A stretch of 64,000 bases of DNA from Punica granatum (GCF_007655135.1 NC_045131.1:15918001-15982000); one strand, 5' to 3'; counted from the stretch's first letter, positions 10,331 through 22,600 are shown. The notes: generated from the sequence alone by a model not told the origin. Numbers and translations are program-made.

Positions 10331-11165
10331 ATTATGGTGATGACATGTCTGGATTTTGGTTGTCGCTGTCGCTACTATAGTCACTTCCCAATGCTCTTTT
10401 TCGCTTCCACCGATCTATCTTGTACAGTGCCCAATTGATATTGTCTTCTGTCAGATCACCCAAAAAATTACCGTCATGTGAGGTTGTCGGCAGAACAGGT
10501 TGAAGCCAGTTATCTAGGTCTTACAGGTTGGCACGTGAACCGGGGTCTGCTTGGTCTAGATTCTGAGGTGCTTGGGAGTTTGCACTGGGTTGATCTTCTA
10601 CTGCCTGGCTTGGTGGATGGACTAGAGAGTCAGCTGAGGGATCAATACCTAGTTGCATAAGTGCTTTCGGGTCAATAGAATAAGGGTCTTGGGAGTCAAT
10701 GGGAGGAATTGGATGATCGTCATTGTATTCCTTCAGCGCCTGTTCAATAATGGGCTTGGTGAGCTATAATCCTCCGGATAGTCCCATGCCATTGGAACTT
10801 GGGCTGGTGGTCATATGACCCTCGGAACCACCTTATTCTTTTTGCAGATGATCCTTTGAAATTCCTTGTATTCATGCTCATCATCGTGGATATCTTTGAT
10901 TACAGTCCTCTAGACTTTTGAAGAGTAATTCCATTGGATTTTGATGGTTCCCCTCGTGCTTGTGAAGTCCTTCCTCTTATGGAACCACCCACGTACCACG
11001 TCTGGTGGAACTACACAATGAAGTATCTGTCCATTTGTGGTACTGGTTGCACTCTCCTAGATTCTAGAGTAAAAATGGCTTCCCACTCCTGAAGTGGTCT
11101 AAACCATTCTAGGAATTGGATGAGATGAGTATCTGAATTCCTGGCTTCAGTAGGGTAGCTGACCA
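10331..11165 (-). pseudogene. Endogenous caulimovirid: second-ORF/3' region, decayed
   Basis: Minus-strand sequence between the RNase H side and the viral promoter. Its translation is broken by many stops in all frames, with short readable stretches such as EWFRPLQEWEAIF. Position directly upstream of the promoter fits the small second ORF or 3' region of florendovirus-like genomes. I do not recognise a domain. Assignment rests on continuity across the hAT target duplication and on orientation. Confidence 0.4.
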
Positions 11166-11179
11166 TTCTAGGATCAGCG

Positions 11180-11836
11180 ATGCCACCCCGAAGAACGGCT
11201 AATCAACGTCGTGTTGCGAAGAAGGACGAACTGAATCGGAGGATTGAGCAGATCATTGATAACCGACTGGTGGTGGCGCTGGAGCGTAGGCTGGACGTGG
11301 TTGTGGATCACCTAGCCGAGAGGATGGGAACGCCGATGAAGGCCCAGTAGGAGGTCGACCCGAGGTGCAAACGAGTCTCTAATCAGACTACGGACTTGGA
11401 GGATGTTGAGTATGGTTCCTATTTTGAAGGGGACGTGAATATATTTACCGAAGAGGATCTGTCTGATGACGCATTTTTTATAGTGGGAGGCGATGGAGAG
11501 CCGAAGTTCGACGAGGAGGAGGAGACAAAAGGACAAGAGGATACAATTTTGCCTAATGATGGTGAATTTGTTGCTGATTCATTTGGCAATGGGAGCAACT
11601 GGGATTTCTATCAATGTGATGATGCTGATGTAGGTGATGGAGACACCAGTTTTGTGGATCTTGCTGTTCCCCATCATATTGAGGAAAATGAAAATTTTGG
11701 TTTTCGTAAGCTTGAATCCGATGAAGGTGATGATTTCGATGATGCAAATTCGGGTGCACGGTCTGATGACTTCGATTTGTTGGAATTGGGGTTGAAGATT
11801 GTATTGGTGCCGAACATGGATGCCATCGAGCCCTGA
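11180..11836 (+). pseudogene. Gypsy-type gag N-terminus with acidic extension
   Basis: Starts MPPRRTANQRRVAKKDELNR, the basic MPPRR opening common in plant Ty3/gypsy gag, followed by a helical stretch to codon 56. There an in-frame TAG (11348-11350) interrupts it. The same frame then stays open to the TGA at 11836 through a very acidic region rich in Asp and Glu (for example SDEGDDFDDANSGARSDDFD). The acidic part could be gag or another captured piece; I do not recognise it. The following MFP2 segment is in the same reading frame, 687 nt from the gag ATG to the next open stretch, which suggests an original in-frame gag fusion. Confidence 0.5.
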
Positions 11837-11866
11837 CCTGAGAATCCGGTTACCGGAACCAACCTG

Positions 11867-12860
11867 TTGTCTCTTGCCCGGTTTCAGGAGGAGTTGCATG
11901 AAGCAGGTGCAAAGGGAAAATTTTCTGGTGGCTTTGACATTACTGGACTTGTTGGAAGTCAAGAAAGAAGACTAAAGCCTAATTCCATGTTGGTGGACTT
12001 TCTTAGTGACGTAATTAAAGGGGCGAAAAGGCCTTCTGTTACTGTTGTTGATGGGCTTACTTTTGGTGGGGAACTAGAGCTCGCTATAGCCTGCCATACA
12101 AGAATATAAACTTCAAGCGCTCAGTTGGGGCTTTCCGAACTTCAGCTAGGGATAATTCCCGGGCTTGGAGGAACACAGTGCCTTCCCCATTTCATTGGTC
12201 TCTTGAAATCACTTGATATGATGCTGACTTCAAAGACCATTAAAGGTGAGGAAGCACATGCTCTGGGCCTTGTGGACGCAATTGTGTTGCTTGATGAATT
12301 GATAAAAACTGCTAAAAGGTAGGCCCTAGATATTTCGGAGTACAAAAGATCTTGGTTTTTAAGCCTTTACAAGACCAGCAAATTAGAGCTTCTTAAGGAA
12401 GTTAGGGAAATATGCAAATTTGCTAGGGCTCAGGTTCAAAAAGAGGCCCCCAATGTCAAACACCCGCTCATATGCATTGATGTTATTGATGAAGGAATAA
12501 TCTCGGCTCTCGGGTAGGATTGAGGAAGGAGGCTAAAGCTTCTCGAATGCTTTCACAATCTGACACATCCAAGAGTTTGGTCCATGTCTTCTTTGCTCAA
12601 CGTGCAACTTCAAAGATTCCGAGTATAACTGATAGGGGTATGATGCCTCGGCAAGTGAACAAGGTTGCTGTTGTCGGTGGAGGATTGATGGGCATAAGAA
12701 TAGCAACAACATTGATTCTTAACTACTTTCCAGTGATCGTGAAAGAAGTGAATGAGAATATTTTGCAAGCAGGCATCAATCGAGTCAAAGTTAACCTTAA
12801 GAGCCAAATGGTAAAGGGGACAATCCCTCTAGAGAAGTTTGAAAAGATGGTGATTGCTCG
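11867..12860 (+). pseudogene. Processed fragment of peroxisomal multifunctional protein MFP2/AIM1
   Basis: MFP2 carries enoyl-CoA hydratase and 3-hydroxyacyl-CoA dehydrogenase activities in peroxisomal fatty-acid beta-oxidation. The recognisable part begins GAKGKFSGGFDITG (from about 11905), covers hydratase motifs GLTFGGELELAIACHTRI and LSELQLGIIPGLGGTQ, and crosses into the NAD-binding VAVVGGGLMGIRIATT of the dehydrogenase. It is continuous with no introns, while plant MFP2 genes have many, so it came from spliced RNA. Lesions: a TAA at 12107-12109, a TAG where Trp is expected at 12320-12322, and a one-base loss near 12508. The hydratase motif reads FGGELEL instead of the usual GGGLEL. Both ends are fused to retroelement sequence. 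It cannot make an active enzyme. Confidence 0.85.
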
Positions 12861-12956
12861 GACGATGACAATTCGAGGGCGAATTCTCTCTACCTAGGGG
12901 AGAATGATGCGGCAGAAGATAAGCTGGTAAATCTGTACCTCGAGAAAAATAAGTTA

Positions 12957-13385
12957 TGACGACCCTATTATTAGGGAAACGACATCTGAAGCACAACTAA
13001 CGGCCTCTGGCTGTGAAAAGACGTGATTTAGGCTGAATTCCATTATTTAGGGCCTCAAATGGGTATTTTATTGTTATTTGGGTGTTTTTACAATTTTAGA
13101 AAAATTTATTTCTTTTTGTGCAATTTAGACTTTTTAAACCTTATTTAAACATTGTAAGCCCTAGGGCTAAAAGAAGAGTTATCTTTTGATCAATTAATAA
13201 AAATTGGAGCTTTCGTGCTCTTTGCCCATTTTCGGATTTGATTCGAGTTAGATGCCAATTTCTTAAGAATTCGAAGAACCAATAGAGATTGAAGGTCGTA
13301 GTTCCGGTATTCTGTGGAATTATTGAGTCTATGATAGGTTGTTTGCGTGTACGCTGCATTAGGATACCTATGGTATAACAATGGC
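12957..13385 (+). mobile_element. 3' LTR-like tail of the gypsy-type element
   Basis: Begins TGACGACCC directly at the polyprotein stop codon and continues in non-coding, LTR-like sequence with an AATAAA near 13195 and the segment TTGCGTGTACGCTGCATTAGG. The exact right border with viral DNA (about 13385-13430) is uncertain and no target duplication was found. Confidence 0.5.
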
Positions 13386-13399
13386 ACAAGTACCAGTAT

Positions 13400-14329
13400 A
13401 ACCGTTTCATATCCTCAAGGTATGGTACAATTCCAGAGCATCTGAATGGGTGGATGAATGGGTATTGAGGACGTATCTCGGAAGGTAGGAGAGTGAGTCC
13501 TCCATGGTATCAGAATATTCTCCGTTGATAATGCCAGAGGAGGTTGCGAGCTTCCACTAGGAATCTTTTTTCTTGTACCAGTCTGAGACTTCAGGAGGAA
13601 TGTCTCTCCTTATTCTTCTAGGGTTTCTCCAGTGAGCACCTGCGGCTTGGTTTTGTGCCCGCAGGGCAGTGAACATGCAGATTACAGACAATGCCTGTAG
13701 AGTTTGCCGTGACTGTGCTTGTTCCTTCCTTGACAAGAAATCCGCTAGTGTATTATGTTTCCCCTTGATGTGTTTGACTTCAAAATCAAACTTTAAAAAC
13801 CATTATGCCCACTTGAGTAGCTGAGGGTGAGGCAATTGCTTATGCTTGAACTGTAGCATCTTGGGAAAGCTGAACATATCCATTTCCACCATGAATTTGT
13901 GTCATACGAGGTGGAATTCTATCTTCTTTATTTCATTCATAACCGTTAGGATCTCTTTAAAAGTGGAGTGGTAGTGCTGCTCTGGCGGCTAGAACCTTCT
14001 GCTCATGTATCAATAGATTTGTCGCTTTTCGTGGATCTCTTCGATTAGGACCACCCCCCAGTATTTGTCACTTGCATCTGTCTGGATGATCATTTTCCCC
14101 GTAGAAGGGATTTGGAGTAGAGGCAGGGATTGCAATTGAGCCTTTAGCTCCTTGATCGCCTTGGTTTGATCCAATCCCCAAGCAGAGGCATCTTTCCTTA
14201 ACATCTCTAACGGGCGAGTAAGCTTGGCTATTTTTGGAAGGAAATTCCTAAGATAATTCACTGTACCAATGAATTGTTGGACTTGCTTCTTGGTCAGTGA
14301 CTCTTCAGGGTACTTGAGCAGTTCTTGAG
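13400..14329 (-). pseudogene. Endogenous caulimovirid: RT C-terminus and RNase H region, decayed
   Basis: The stretch 14261-14010 is open and holds the RNase H first-Asp motif TDASDKYWG (14081-14055). Downstream, with stops, comes a histidine-containing segment ending near KHNTLADFLSR (about 13770-13735), the RNase H end. The DASD-YWG spacing and lack of any integrase afterwards fit Caulimoviridae rather than Ty3/gypsy. The region further down (13700-13430) is a weakly open tail. The RT side is cut by repeat R1 at 14329. Confidence 0.7.
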
Positions 14330-17300
14330 TATCAACACCCCATTTTGGTCCACCGGCTCCAGAGGGGCAAAATAGTCATTTTTTCACCCGTATGAGGGAA
14401 AGTAATTTTAATTGATCGCTCACGCATTCAGGACTTCTGAAAATTGGGCATTTCCCTATTTCGAAGCTAAATTCACATTTTTAAGGAAAAAAAATGCTAT
14501 ACGGGGTCGTCTTTGAATTTCATGTGCGTCAATGTCAATTTTCAAAATTCGGGACGAAAACTTGAGGCCGAAAAATATTTTATTGCATGAAATTGATCCA
14601 TGAATTTTTCCGGACACAATGGTGGTCTCGAATCATTTTTCTGACTTCTAATTGAAAAGACAAGAATTTTAGTCTCTACGCGCGTCAAATTCGAATTTTT
14701 AATCTGAACTTTTAAAATTCGAATTAAAAATAAAATAAAATAGGGTCAGTGCTCTTCTGATCGTTGTCCCCCTTCTCTTTCGTCCGTTGTGTTCATTTTT
14801 TTCTTTTTTCCCATCCCGTTCATCCTTTCTTCTTTCCCTCTTTCCTTTCCTTTCTTTTCCTTTATCCTTTTTTCCTTCCCCGCAACCTCCTGGTCGAGCT
14901 TACGATTTTTCCATTTCTTCCCCTTCCTACTGCCTGCAACCCTGAAAGCTAGGCTGCCCCCGCAACCCTCATCCTCTGTCCCTATCTCTCCTCAGTTCAC
15001 GGCTCATCTTCATTACTCCAACTCACGCCACTCCTCCGCCTGCTTGGCACGTCGACCTGCGACCCCCAGGCCACCCTAAACAGACCGCCAGGAGCCCCAG
15101 GAGCAAGGAGCTACCGCACTTCCTCATGGAACAACCTCCTTTCTCTCCATTTTCTTTTTTCGGTTTCTTTTGCTCTTATGGGTTCTGTCGGTATCATGCA
15201 GGTTAAACCAAGTCCTCGACGATTACGAGCCATTCCCGACCACCTCCGGCAACCCCTCGGGAGCCCGAAGCTTTATTGCTGGCCTAGAGTAGTAGCCCGG
15301 ACCACCTCTTGCAAGCCACCCTTCTCTTCTGGACGTTCCTCCATCAGTCGGGCCTGTGCCGACCCGGCCAGGTACCCGACTCGCCTTGACAGACCTGACT
15401 CCTGTTTTCTTCCTGAACTAGGTATAAATCCTAATTTAGTGGCATGTTTAAGGCTCCATTTTCGAATATTAATGTTTGTTTGGATGGTGATGACATGAAA
15501 TGAGTGTTTGTGGATCGTGTGGATAAGCGAGGTTATTTCAAACCTGGTTATATAAACTTTTTATTCTGCTTCAGTTCAGTTGTTGCAACATTCATCACTT
15601 TTTTCGAATCAGCCCCAAACTTCTAGATGCGTTTCGTTTAAGTCCTGGACCATTTTCAGTATATTCTGCACAGTCCTTAACTTTTCAGACGATTCAAATC
15701 AGTCTAGGAAACTTTTTATTCTGCTTCAGTTCCGTCCTTGGAACATTCCTCACTTTTTTTCGAATCAGCCCCAAACTTCTAGATGCATTTCGTTTAAGTC
15801 CTGAACCATTTTCAGTATTTTCTGCGCTGTCCTTAACTTTCCAAATGATTCAAATCAATCCAGGAAACTTTTTATTTTGTTTCAGTTCAGTCCCTGGAAC
15901 ATCTTTCACTTTTTCAAATCAGTCCTAAACTTTCAAATCCTTTTCAAACAAGTCCTGTGCCATTTTTGGTATCTTCTGCGCAGTCCTGAACTTTCCAAAC
16001 GATTCAAATCAGTCCATAGAACTTTTCTAATTGCTTTAGTTCAGTCCCTGCCGCTATTTTTTTTACTCCATACCAATTCTACTTTCAGATCTGTTTCAAA
16101 CAAGTCCTAGGTCACTTTCAACATTTTCAGTTCAGCCACTGAACTTTTGAGGCGATTCAAATCAGTCCCAATTCTTTTGAAATTATTCAATTCGGTCCTT
16201 GGACAATTTCTTTAAGAAAAAATATATAAAATAACAAGGACTTCCACCCCTTTTACTTGGACCCCCGACCGACAATATGCATGTTCTCGTTTATTATGTT
16301 TTTATCTCGTTTACTATGCGTATATAACATGGCAATACGTGTTTTTTTTAATGTTTTCCCGCCTCTATGAGTCGGTGTCGTTTTATCGATTCTGTTAATA
16401 TTATGTTTGTGTATGCTTGTATGCGTTTCTCGTGATCATGGCAGCACCGACTATGGAAAATATGTATGCTTATCATGTTTGATGTGATCATATACTCTTG
16501 ATTCGAGTTTGGACGCGTTCGCTGTCGCTTTAATTGAAACCTCACACGAATTGGTTTGATCATGTAAACTCGGCCTAAATCATTTTTTAATTTCAAAGCG
16601 GTCGGAAATTAGAGTTTTATCGGGCGGTCCACCGATGGCCGTTCCGAAGGCTCGAAATCCGTAAATTAAAGCAGTTGGCAAATTTTAATTAATGTAATCG
16701 ATAATTTCACCAACGAGGTAATTGAGACGTTCATACGATTAATTAACTCTCTTGGCCTTAATAACTTTGTACGAATTGGTAATTAACCGGTAACACGCGA
16801 CGATAGGTTGCAGATAGGCGTTGGTGCCCTTATCAAAACTCGTAATTTTACAAAAATCCGAGACACGCGGTTCGATGTGGCATGGACGTCTAGGAAGGAC
16901 TTGCGCGTCCTGACTTGAGGTCTCACCTGATTTCAAGTAACTCAGGTCGGGGCGTGAAAGTTCTTTTTTAGATCACTTCCGGATAGACTGACAGTATCTT
17001 TGGCTCTTTCGAGGTGCTCGCACAACCCTAGAAGATCCAAGGAATCGGTCGGCGTTGGTCACAGGTCGAGGTGGCCCGGATCGCGTAATCTCTTTTTTCT
17101 GAAACAATTTTCACTACTAGGGCAAAATTGTCTATATGCAATTTAGCGTCGCCCCTAGGATTAGGATAAGAGAAACACTACGGTACTAGGTTAAGGACAT
17201 GCTACCTATCTAGGCGCAGGTTCATCTACATAACCCTCCCTATCCGACCGATGAATTTCTATTACCCTTGTGTAGTTTTGGGTCTTTAGGACTGGTATTT

Positions 17301-18524
17301 TGGCTTAAAATACGAATACTAGATTAATTGTGTACTTGGCTTAAGACAAAATGGGCAACAGCAGGTTAAGCACTAAGTTCTATGGTTTACGGGCGAAATT
17401 CATGTTCTGTAATAATCTGTAACAACCGTAGTGTCATAATACAGAACAATCCTAAAGGTAACCCACAAACACAAGACTTGACTACAGACATCACGTCTGT
17501 CAAGTCCTCGAAAATAATGCCAAATGCAAAATACCCTCCCAGGGCGGTCCTTCACCGAATTATATCTTCCGTGCGTTTGTCTGCTTTAGGGTAGGATTTG
17601 CATGTCAAGATACTCCGGTTAATAATCGGTTAACTCACGTAAATTCGACAATAACAAACCCCCTTGTTTGATTATTCGTGCTTGCTTGTTACATTTTTGT
17701 ACTTGTTTGTTATGCGGGTCGAGCCCAAATTCCTAGGACATAATGCACATGGAGTCCAACGCCCCCTAAGCGTTGATCACGGAGTCCAATGCCCTCATAC
17801 ACTGAGCGCATATCTTAATTTAATTTTCAGTCTTTTCCAAACCACACAGTGAGCACGAGTGGAATAATGGCCGAACTCGAATCGACCGGGATTCAGTCGT
17901 TATAATTTGTATTTTTATTTATTTGAGAGAACAGTGTAAAGATTTATTATGTACATTTATTCATGTAAGAATCCCGATCGAAGAGTGAACGATCCGACTG
18001 CTGAATCGGTCGAGTCGATTTACCTACCTAGGGACGAGTAAACCCAATACTTCGCGGTTTCGATTCACGAGGGAGGTTGACCATCACGGCCCGATGAACC
18101 ATTGCGTGAGGATAGCGAACCGATTCCTCAATGTACGGGCTTACTCTTTTCTCGGGTTCTTAGTCCGAATCGACTGTTTTATTCGAATTTACGGTGTCAA
18201 AACGGGTAAGGTGAGCAGAATCTAATTAAGCAGTAATTCAACTAAAAATAGCAAGTCTAGACAAGCTAGAGTATCAATAGGGCGCGCAGGATATAGGCCC
18301 GCACGTAACAGAACCCCTGAATCGGAACCCCGGGTTTTGTAGACCATATGCCTTAGTAATTAGGTGTACCCTATACTCCTAGACCCTAGTAACTTACTGA
18401 CCCTCGACCTTCGGGTCGTAAAATGGTAGGTGGCGACTTATTCTCACGCGTGTCCGTCACGCGTCCCTAGAAAGGTGGACATTCCCAAGCCGTGCGTATA
18501 AGCGTGCGCATGCGGGCCCCGACG
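14330..18524 (+). mobile_element. Large LTR-like repeat R1, copy 1 (4.2 kb)
   Basis: Starts TATCAACACCCCATTTTGGTC (a decayed TGTCAGCACCCC) and ends near GGGCCCCGACG. About 80-85% similar to copy 2 over most of its length (for example AGATCACTTCCGGATAGACTG in both). Sub-blocks in order: a conserved start with AATTGAAAAGACAAGAATTTT, a pyrimidine-rich zone (14770-15420), an AGTCC repeat array (15570-16190), a TATATAA box near 16320, a conserved block to 17600 and a GC-richer end. No long protein frame is supported. The TGTC start and GAC(A) end suggest an LTR, possibly a solo LTR of a Tat/Ogre-type element, but this is inference. Confidence 0.65.
15570..16190 (+). repeat. Higher-order tandem array of AGTCC-containing units in R1 copy 1
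   Basis: The CGAATCAGCCCC/CAAATCAGTCC landmark recurs at about 15605, 15761 and 15915, a period near 155 bp. Each period holds about five diverged ~31 bp subunits, each with a form of (C)AGTCC(C)TGAACTTT. The fourth period is degenerate. Confidence 0.75.
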
Positions 18525-19633
18525 AGAGCAAATTCAGGTTTGCACATTTGGTCACATGTGGTTCCGGTTGATACTAGCCATTGGCAAGCTGCATGCTAAG
18601 AAAGTTGATCTGTCGTTGGCCAGTTATCATCTTCTTCTCGAAGAGCATGATTCTGTGTCTCTTGACAATATCCAAGAACCTTTGGAGTAAACAGACATGG
18701 GCCTCCTCTGTTGGGTTGAACAGAAGGATGTCATCAATGTACATAAGGGCCTGATCCATGATAGGAGCAAAAACTCAGCAGATAACCTTTTGGAACAGCG
18801 ATGGAGCCGTCTTGAATCCAAACGGCATGACTTTCCACTGGAAAAAAACATTCGGGATACATAACCCAGTCTTGGGCCTGTCTTCTGAATGGATCTCGAG
18901 TTGCCAAAAGCCCGCTTTTAAATCAAACTTCAAAAACACCTTAGCTTCAGAGAGGCTATTGAAAAGGGCTTCCTTATTCGACAGTGGAAACTTGTCATCT
19001 TGTAAAAAATAGTTGAGGGCTGGTAATTGATGACCAGCTGCTGCTTTTCATTTGACTTGCTCTGACCGCTTATTGACATAGAAGGCCTCGCATACCTATG
19101 GTGAATTAGAGGGCTCAATGAGGTATTGCTGGAGTAAGTCTGCACATTCAGCGGTGGCAAGTTACTGGTGCTCATGGTTCATTCCAAAGTGACTGGCCTT
19201 GGTAGGATTGCATTCAGCGGTGGCAAGTTACTGGTGCTCATGGTTCATTCCAAAGTGACTGGCCTTGGTAGGATTGCTGTCATCGTGAATGGTCTCACAA
19301 AGAACTGCTCATTTTTCCACAGAGGATGAGGACACTTCTTGAGGAACTCCTGATGGGAGTCCGCTCAAGACTACTGCTTTAAATCTTAGACCAGTCTGAC
19401 TTCATCTTCTCATGACATAAAGAGTCGAGGGATTTGCACATACGACTGAAAGTAATGCTTAAAACAGGCCCCTTCTGGTGTCATCCTGAGCTTGTTTACC
19501 TTGGTGATTATATCACAACCAACCACTATGTCTTTCCTGGGTAAGATTGAACCTAATACTCTAGTGATGAGAAAGCATCTAGGAAAGAACTAGATATTGA
19601 TGGGTCGGCTGATGAGGTAAGTGGAGAACACCT
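18525..19633 (-). pseudogene. Endogenous caulimovirid: protease and reverse-transcriptase region, decayed
   Basis: Minus-strand sequence with the RT catalytic box YIDDILLF (18741-18718) in an open stretch 18759-18574, followed by the finger/thumb-side segment containing GQRQINFLSMQL. The upstream part (19620-18850) holds protease- and RT-side sequence such as PRKDIVVGCDIITKVNKL, broken by stops and frameshifts. It lies between the capsid piece and the RNase H piece in the expected viral order, with an R1 repeat on each side. No complete polymerase is encoded. Confidence 0.7.
19145..19276. repeat. Perfect 66 bp tandem duplication in the viral RT region
   Basis: CATTCAGCGGTGGCAAGTTA begins both units (19145 and 19211); the two 66 bp units are identical at every base. 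The length is 22 codons, so frame is kept. Confidence 0.95.
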
Positions 19634-22600
19634 TGTCAGCACCCCGTTTTGGTCCATCGGCTCCCTGGGGCAAAATCACGATTTTTTTTGTAATATGCGG
19701 TACTTTTAATTTAATGGTAGTTTACCATTTTTTTGTAAAAATGACATGTAAAACGTTCTCAGATTTCACGTGCGTTAATGTCAATTTTCAAAATCCGAGA
19801 CGAAAACTCGAGGTCGGAAAATATTTTATTGCACGATATTGATCCATAAATTTTTCCGAACACAATGACGATCCTTAGTCATTTTTTTCCATCTAATTGA
19901 AAAGACGTTAATTTGAGTCCGTACGCGCGTCGAATTCAAATTTTAAAATCTATTAAAAAAACAGTAAGTCAGATGGATTTGACTTTCTTTCACCGTTGCT
20001 TCCCGCCCATTCTCTTTCGTTCCTCCCTGTTTCCTTTTCTTTTTGTTTTTTTTGTTTTTGTTTTTCTCTCTTCCATTTCTTTCCTCTTTTCCTTTTCTTT
20101 TTCTTTCTCCTCCCAGTCTGCTCCCCTAACAGAAACCTGCAAAAGAAGAAAAAAATAAACCTTTCCTTTCCTTCTATGTTTCCCTCACTGACCACCTGCC
20201 GTTTCTTTCTTTTTCATTTTCCTTTTCCTTCCCCATACGATCCCTGCTATGCCTGAGTAGTCTCCCTCACCGTCACCTCTTCTCTTTCTTCTTCCTCCTC
20301 TGTCGCTTCTGAGTACACGCAGGTCTTGCCAAGCCCATCCTTCCTCTGTTTTTCACCTCCTGCTCACGGTACCATCACCACTTGTATGCCGACTCTCACC
20401 CACCTCCGAACTCCCTCAGCTCGAGCTCTACTGACACGACCCACTCTCTGCTTTCTCTTCCTCTTCACGGCAAGGAAGCACGGGGGGAAGAAAAGGGACA
20501 GATCTCGAAAAAAAAAAAAAACTCTCTCGGACTCTCCCTCAGCTCCCGGACTCTCTATCACCTCTCAGCTCCCATATTCTCTGAGCCTACGACTTTTTTC
20601 TCTCAACTCCTTTCTTTCACCTTCAGCTCCGAGGCTTTCTAGCACCACCTCCCCCTGAGCTCACACTCTCGACTCTCACTCTCGCATTCTCTCAGCTCTC
20701 TCTCGCTCACCCGCAACTCCCTGGCTTCTCTGGACAAGTCCCGAGTTCGAGCCATCTCGTAGGTCGTCGCCCTCGGCGGTCCATCCCGGTCCCGACGACT
20801 CACGGCCCTTCCCGAACCTCTGTCTGGTCATTCCCAACAGCCCGGTCCGGACCAGCATCCCAGTCCGGCTCCTAGCAGCCTAGTCCAGCCCAGCGGCCCA
20901 TTCCGGCCCCCAATAGCCCAATTCGGCATTTCGTCACAACCCGATCAGCCACCCCACCCGGCTCCCAGAAAACTTCCTTTCCTCCCGAATCTAGGTAAAA
21001 TCCCCAACTTAGTGGCATGTTTAGGACTTTATATTCATAAATGAATGTTCGTGGATCGTGTGGATGAACGGATTTATCTCCAACACGATTTTATGAACTT
21101 TTCGATTTGTCTCATTTCAGTCCCGAGGATGCCTTTTCGTTTCTTTTCATATCAACCCAGAACTTTCCGATCTGTTTCAGTCAAGTCCCGGCCATTTTAA
21201 CATTTTACAATCAGTCCTTGAATTTTTCAGAATTTTTTAATCATCCCAAGGAACTTTTCAGTTTGTCTCAGTTTAGTCTCTAGGACATTTTCCGCCTTTG
21301 CAGATCTGCCCAAAACTTTCCGATGCATTTCAGTCAAATCCCAGCCATTTTAGCATTTTCCAATTAGTCCCTGAATTTTCCAGAATTTTTCAATCATCCC
21401 AAGGAACTTTTCAGTTTGTCTCAGTTTAGTCTCTGGGACATTTTCTGCCTTTTCAGATCTGCACCGAACTTTAAATTCGTTTCAAACAGGTTCTGGGCCA
21501 TTTTTAGCATTTTCCAATCAGTCCCTGAATTTTTCAGAATTTTTTAGTCATCCCTAGGAACTTTTCGATCTGTCTTAGTTTAGTCCCTGGAACATTTTCC
21601 ACCTTTCAGATCAGCCCCGAATTCTCAAAATTCGTATCAAATAAATCTTGGACCATTTTTGACATTCCCAGTTCGGCCAGAGAATTTTCGGGAGATTCAA
21701 ACCAGTCCCGGAACTTTTTAAGTTGTTTCAGTTTGGTCCCTGCGGCATTTTTCATTTTCTAGACCAGCCCTTGAATTTTCAAATCCATTTGAAACAAGTC
21801 CTGGGCTATTTTCAGTAATTTTTACGCAGTCTTGAATTTTTCCAGAATTTTTAAATCGGTCCCTGAAACTTTATCGTAATTTTCAAATCTGTCCCTGTTA
21901 TTTTAAAATTGTTCAAATCATCCCTTGGATGCTTTTTAAAGGATACCCAATCCTTTCTACTTGGATTCCCGACCAGCAACGCGTGTGTTCCCATTTAATA
22001 TTTCGTTGTATCCTTCGTTATGCGTATATAACATGATAATATGTGCTCTTTTTATATTTTCCTGCTTCCATAAGTCGGTGCCGTTTTATCGATTCCATTA
22101 ATATTATGTTTGTGCATGCATGTATGCGTTTCTCTTGATCATAGCGGCAATGACTATGTAAAATATGTATGTTTATTGTGCTTGACGTGATAATGTGCTC
22201 TTGATCCGTGTTTAAACGTTTTATTTATCGTTTTAATTGAAACCTCACACGAATAGGTTTAATCGTGCAAACTCGGCCTAAAATATTTTTTTAAAAAAAA
22301 TTTCAAGACGGTCGGGAATTAGGGTTCGCATCGAACGGTCCATCAATGATCGGCTCGATGGTCTAAAACCCGCAAATTTAGAGCATTTGGCAAATTTTAA
22401 TTAATGTAATCAATAATTCCACTAACGGGGTAATTGGGGCATTCATGCGATTAATTAACTCACTTGGCCCTAATAATTTTACACGAATGGATAATTAATC
22501 AGTAACACGCGTCGATAGGCTGCAAACATGCGTTAGTGCCCTCTTCAAAACCCACAATTTTACAAAAAATCGAGACACGTGGTTTGATGTGGCATGGACG

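Larger units (their letters stand above)
11175..13385 (+). mobile_element. 5'-truncated gypsy-type retroelement carrying an MFP2 fragment
   Basis: In order: a gag start at 11180, an acidic linker to 11836, an intronless MFP2 segment (about 11905-12855), a gypsy-style polyprotein tail DDDNSRANSLYLGENDAA (12861-12959), then a 3' LTR-like tail from 12957. No 5' LTR is seen; the gag start abuts viral sequence at about 11170. Protease, RT and integrase are absent, replaced by the host gene fragment. It is embedded in, and opposite in strand to, the endogenous virus. Confidence 0.65.

Noticed and set aside
13506..13515. TGGTATCAGA on the plus strand, matching the start of a tRNA-Met PBS
   Set aside because: It lies in minus-strand viral coding-like sequence with no plus-strand LTR end before it and no gag after it; a ten-base match can be chance.
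13700..14261. Ty3/gypsy RNase H
   Set aside because: The DASD-YWG motif, the strand, and colinearity with PBS, movement and capsid pieces favour a caulimovirid.
18525..19633. Internal domain of a gypsy element between two R1 LTRs
   Set aside because: The RT box and neighbouring sequence are on the opposite strand and continue the viral order; no gypsy integrase is present.
20326..20658. Open frames of 60-110 codons in the pyrimidine-rich block of R1 copy 2
   Set aside because: Low-complexity Ser/Pro/Leu translations; the corresponding block in copy 1 is different, so there is no coding conservation.
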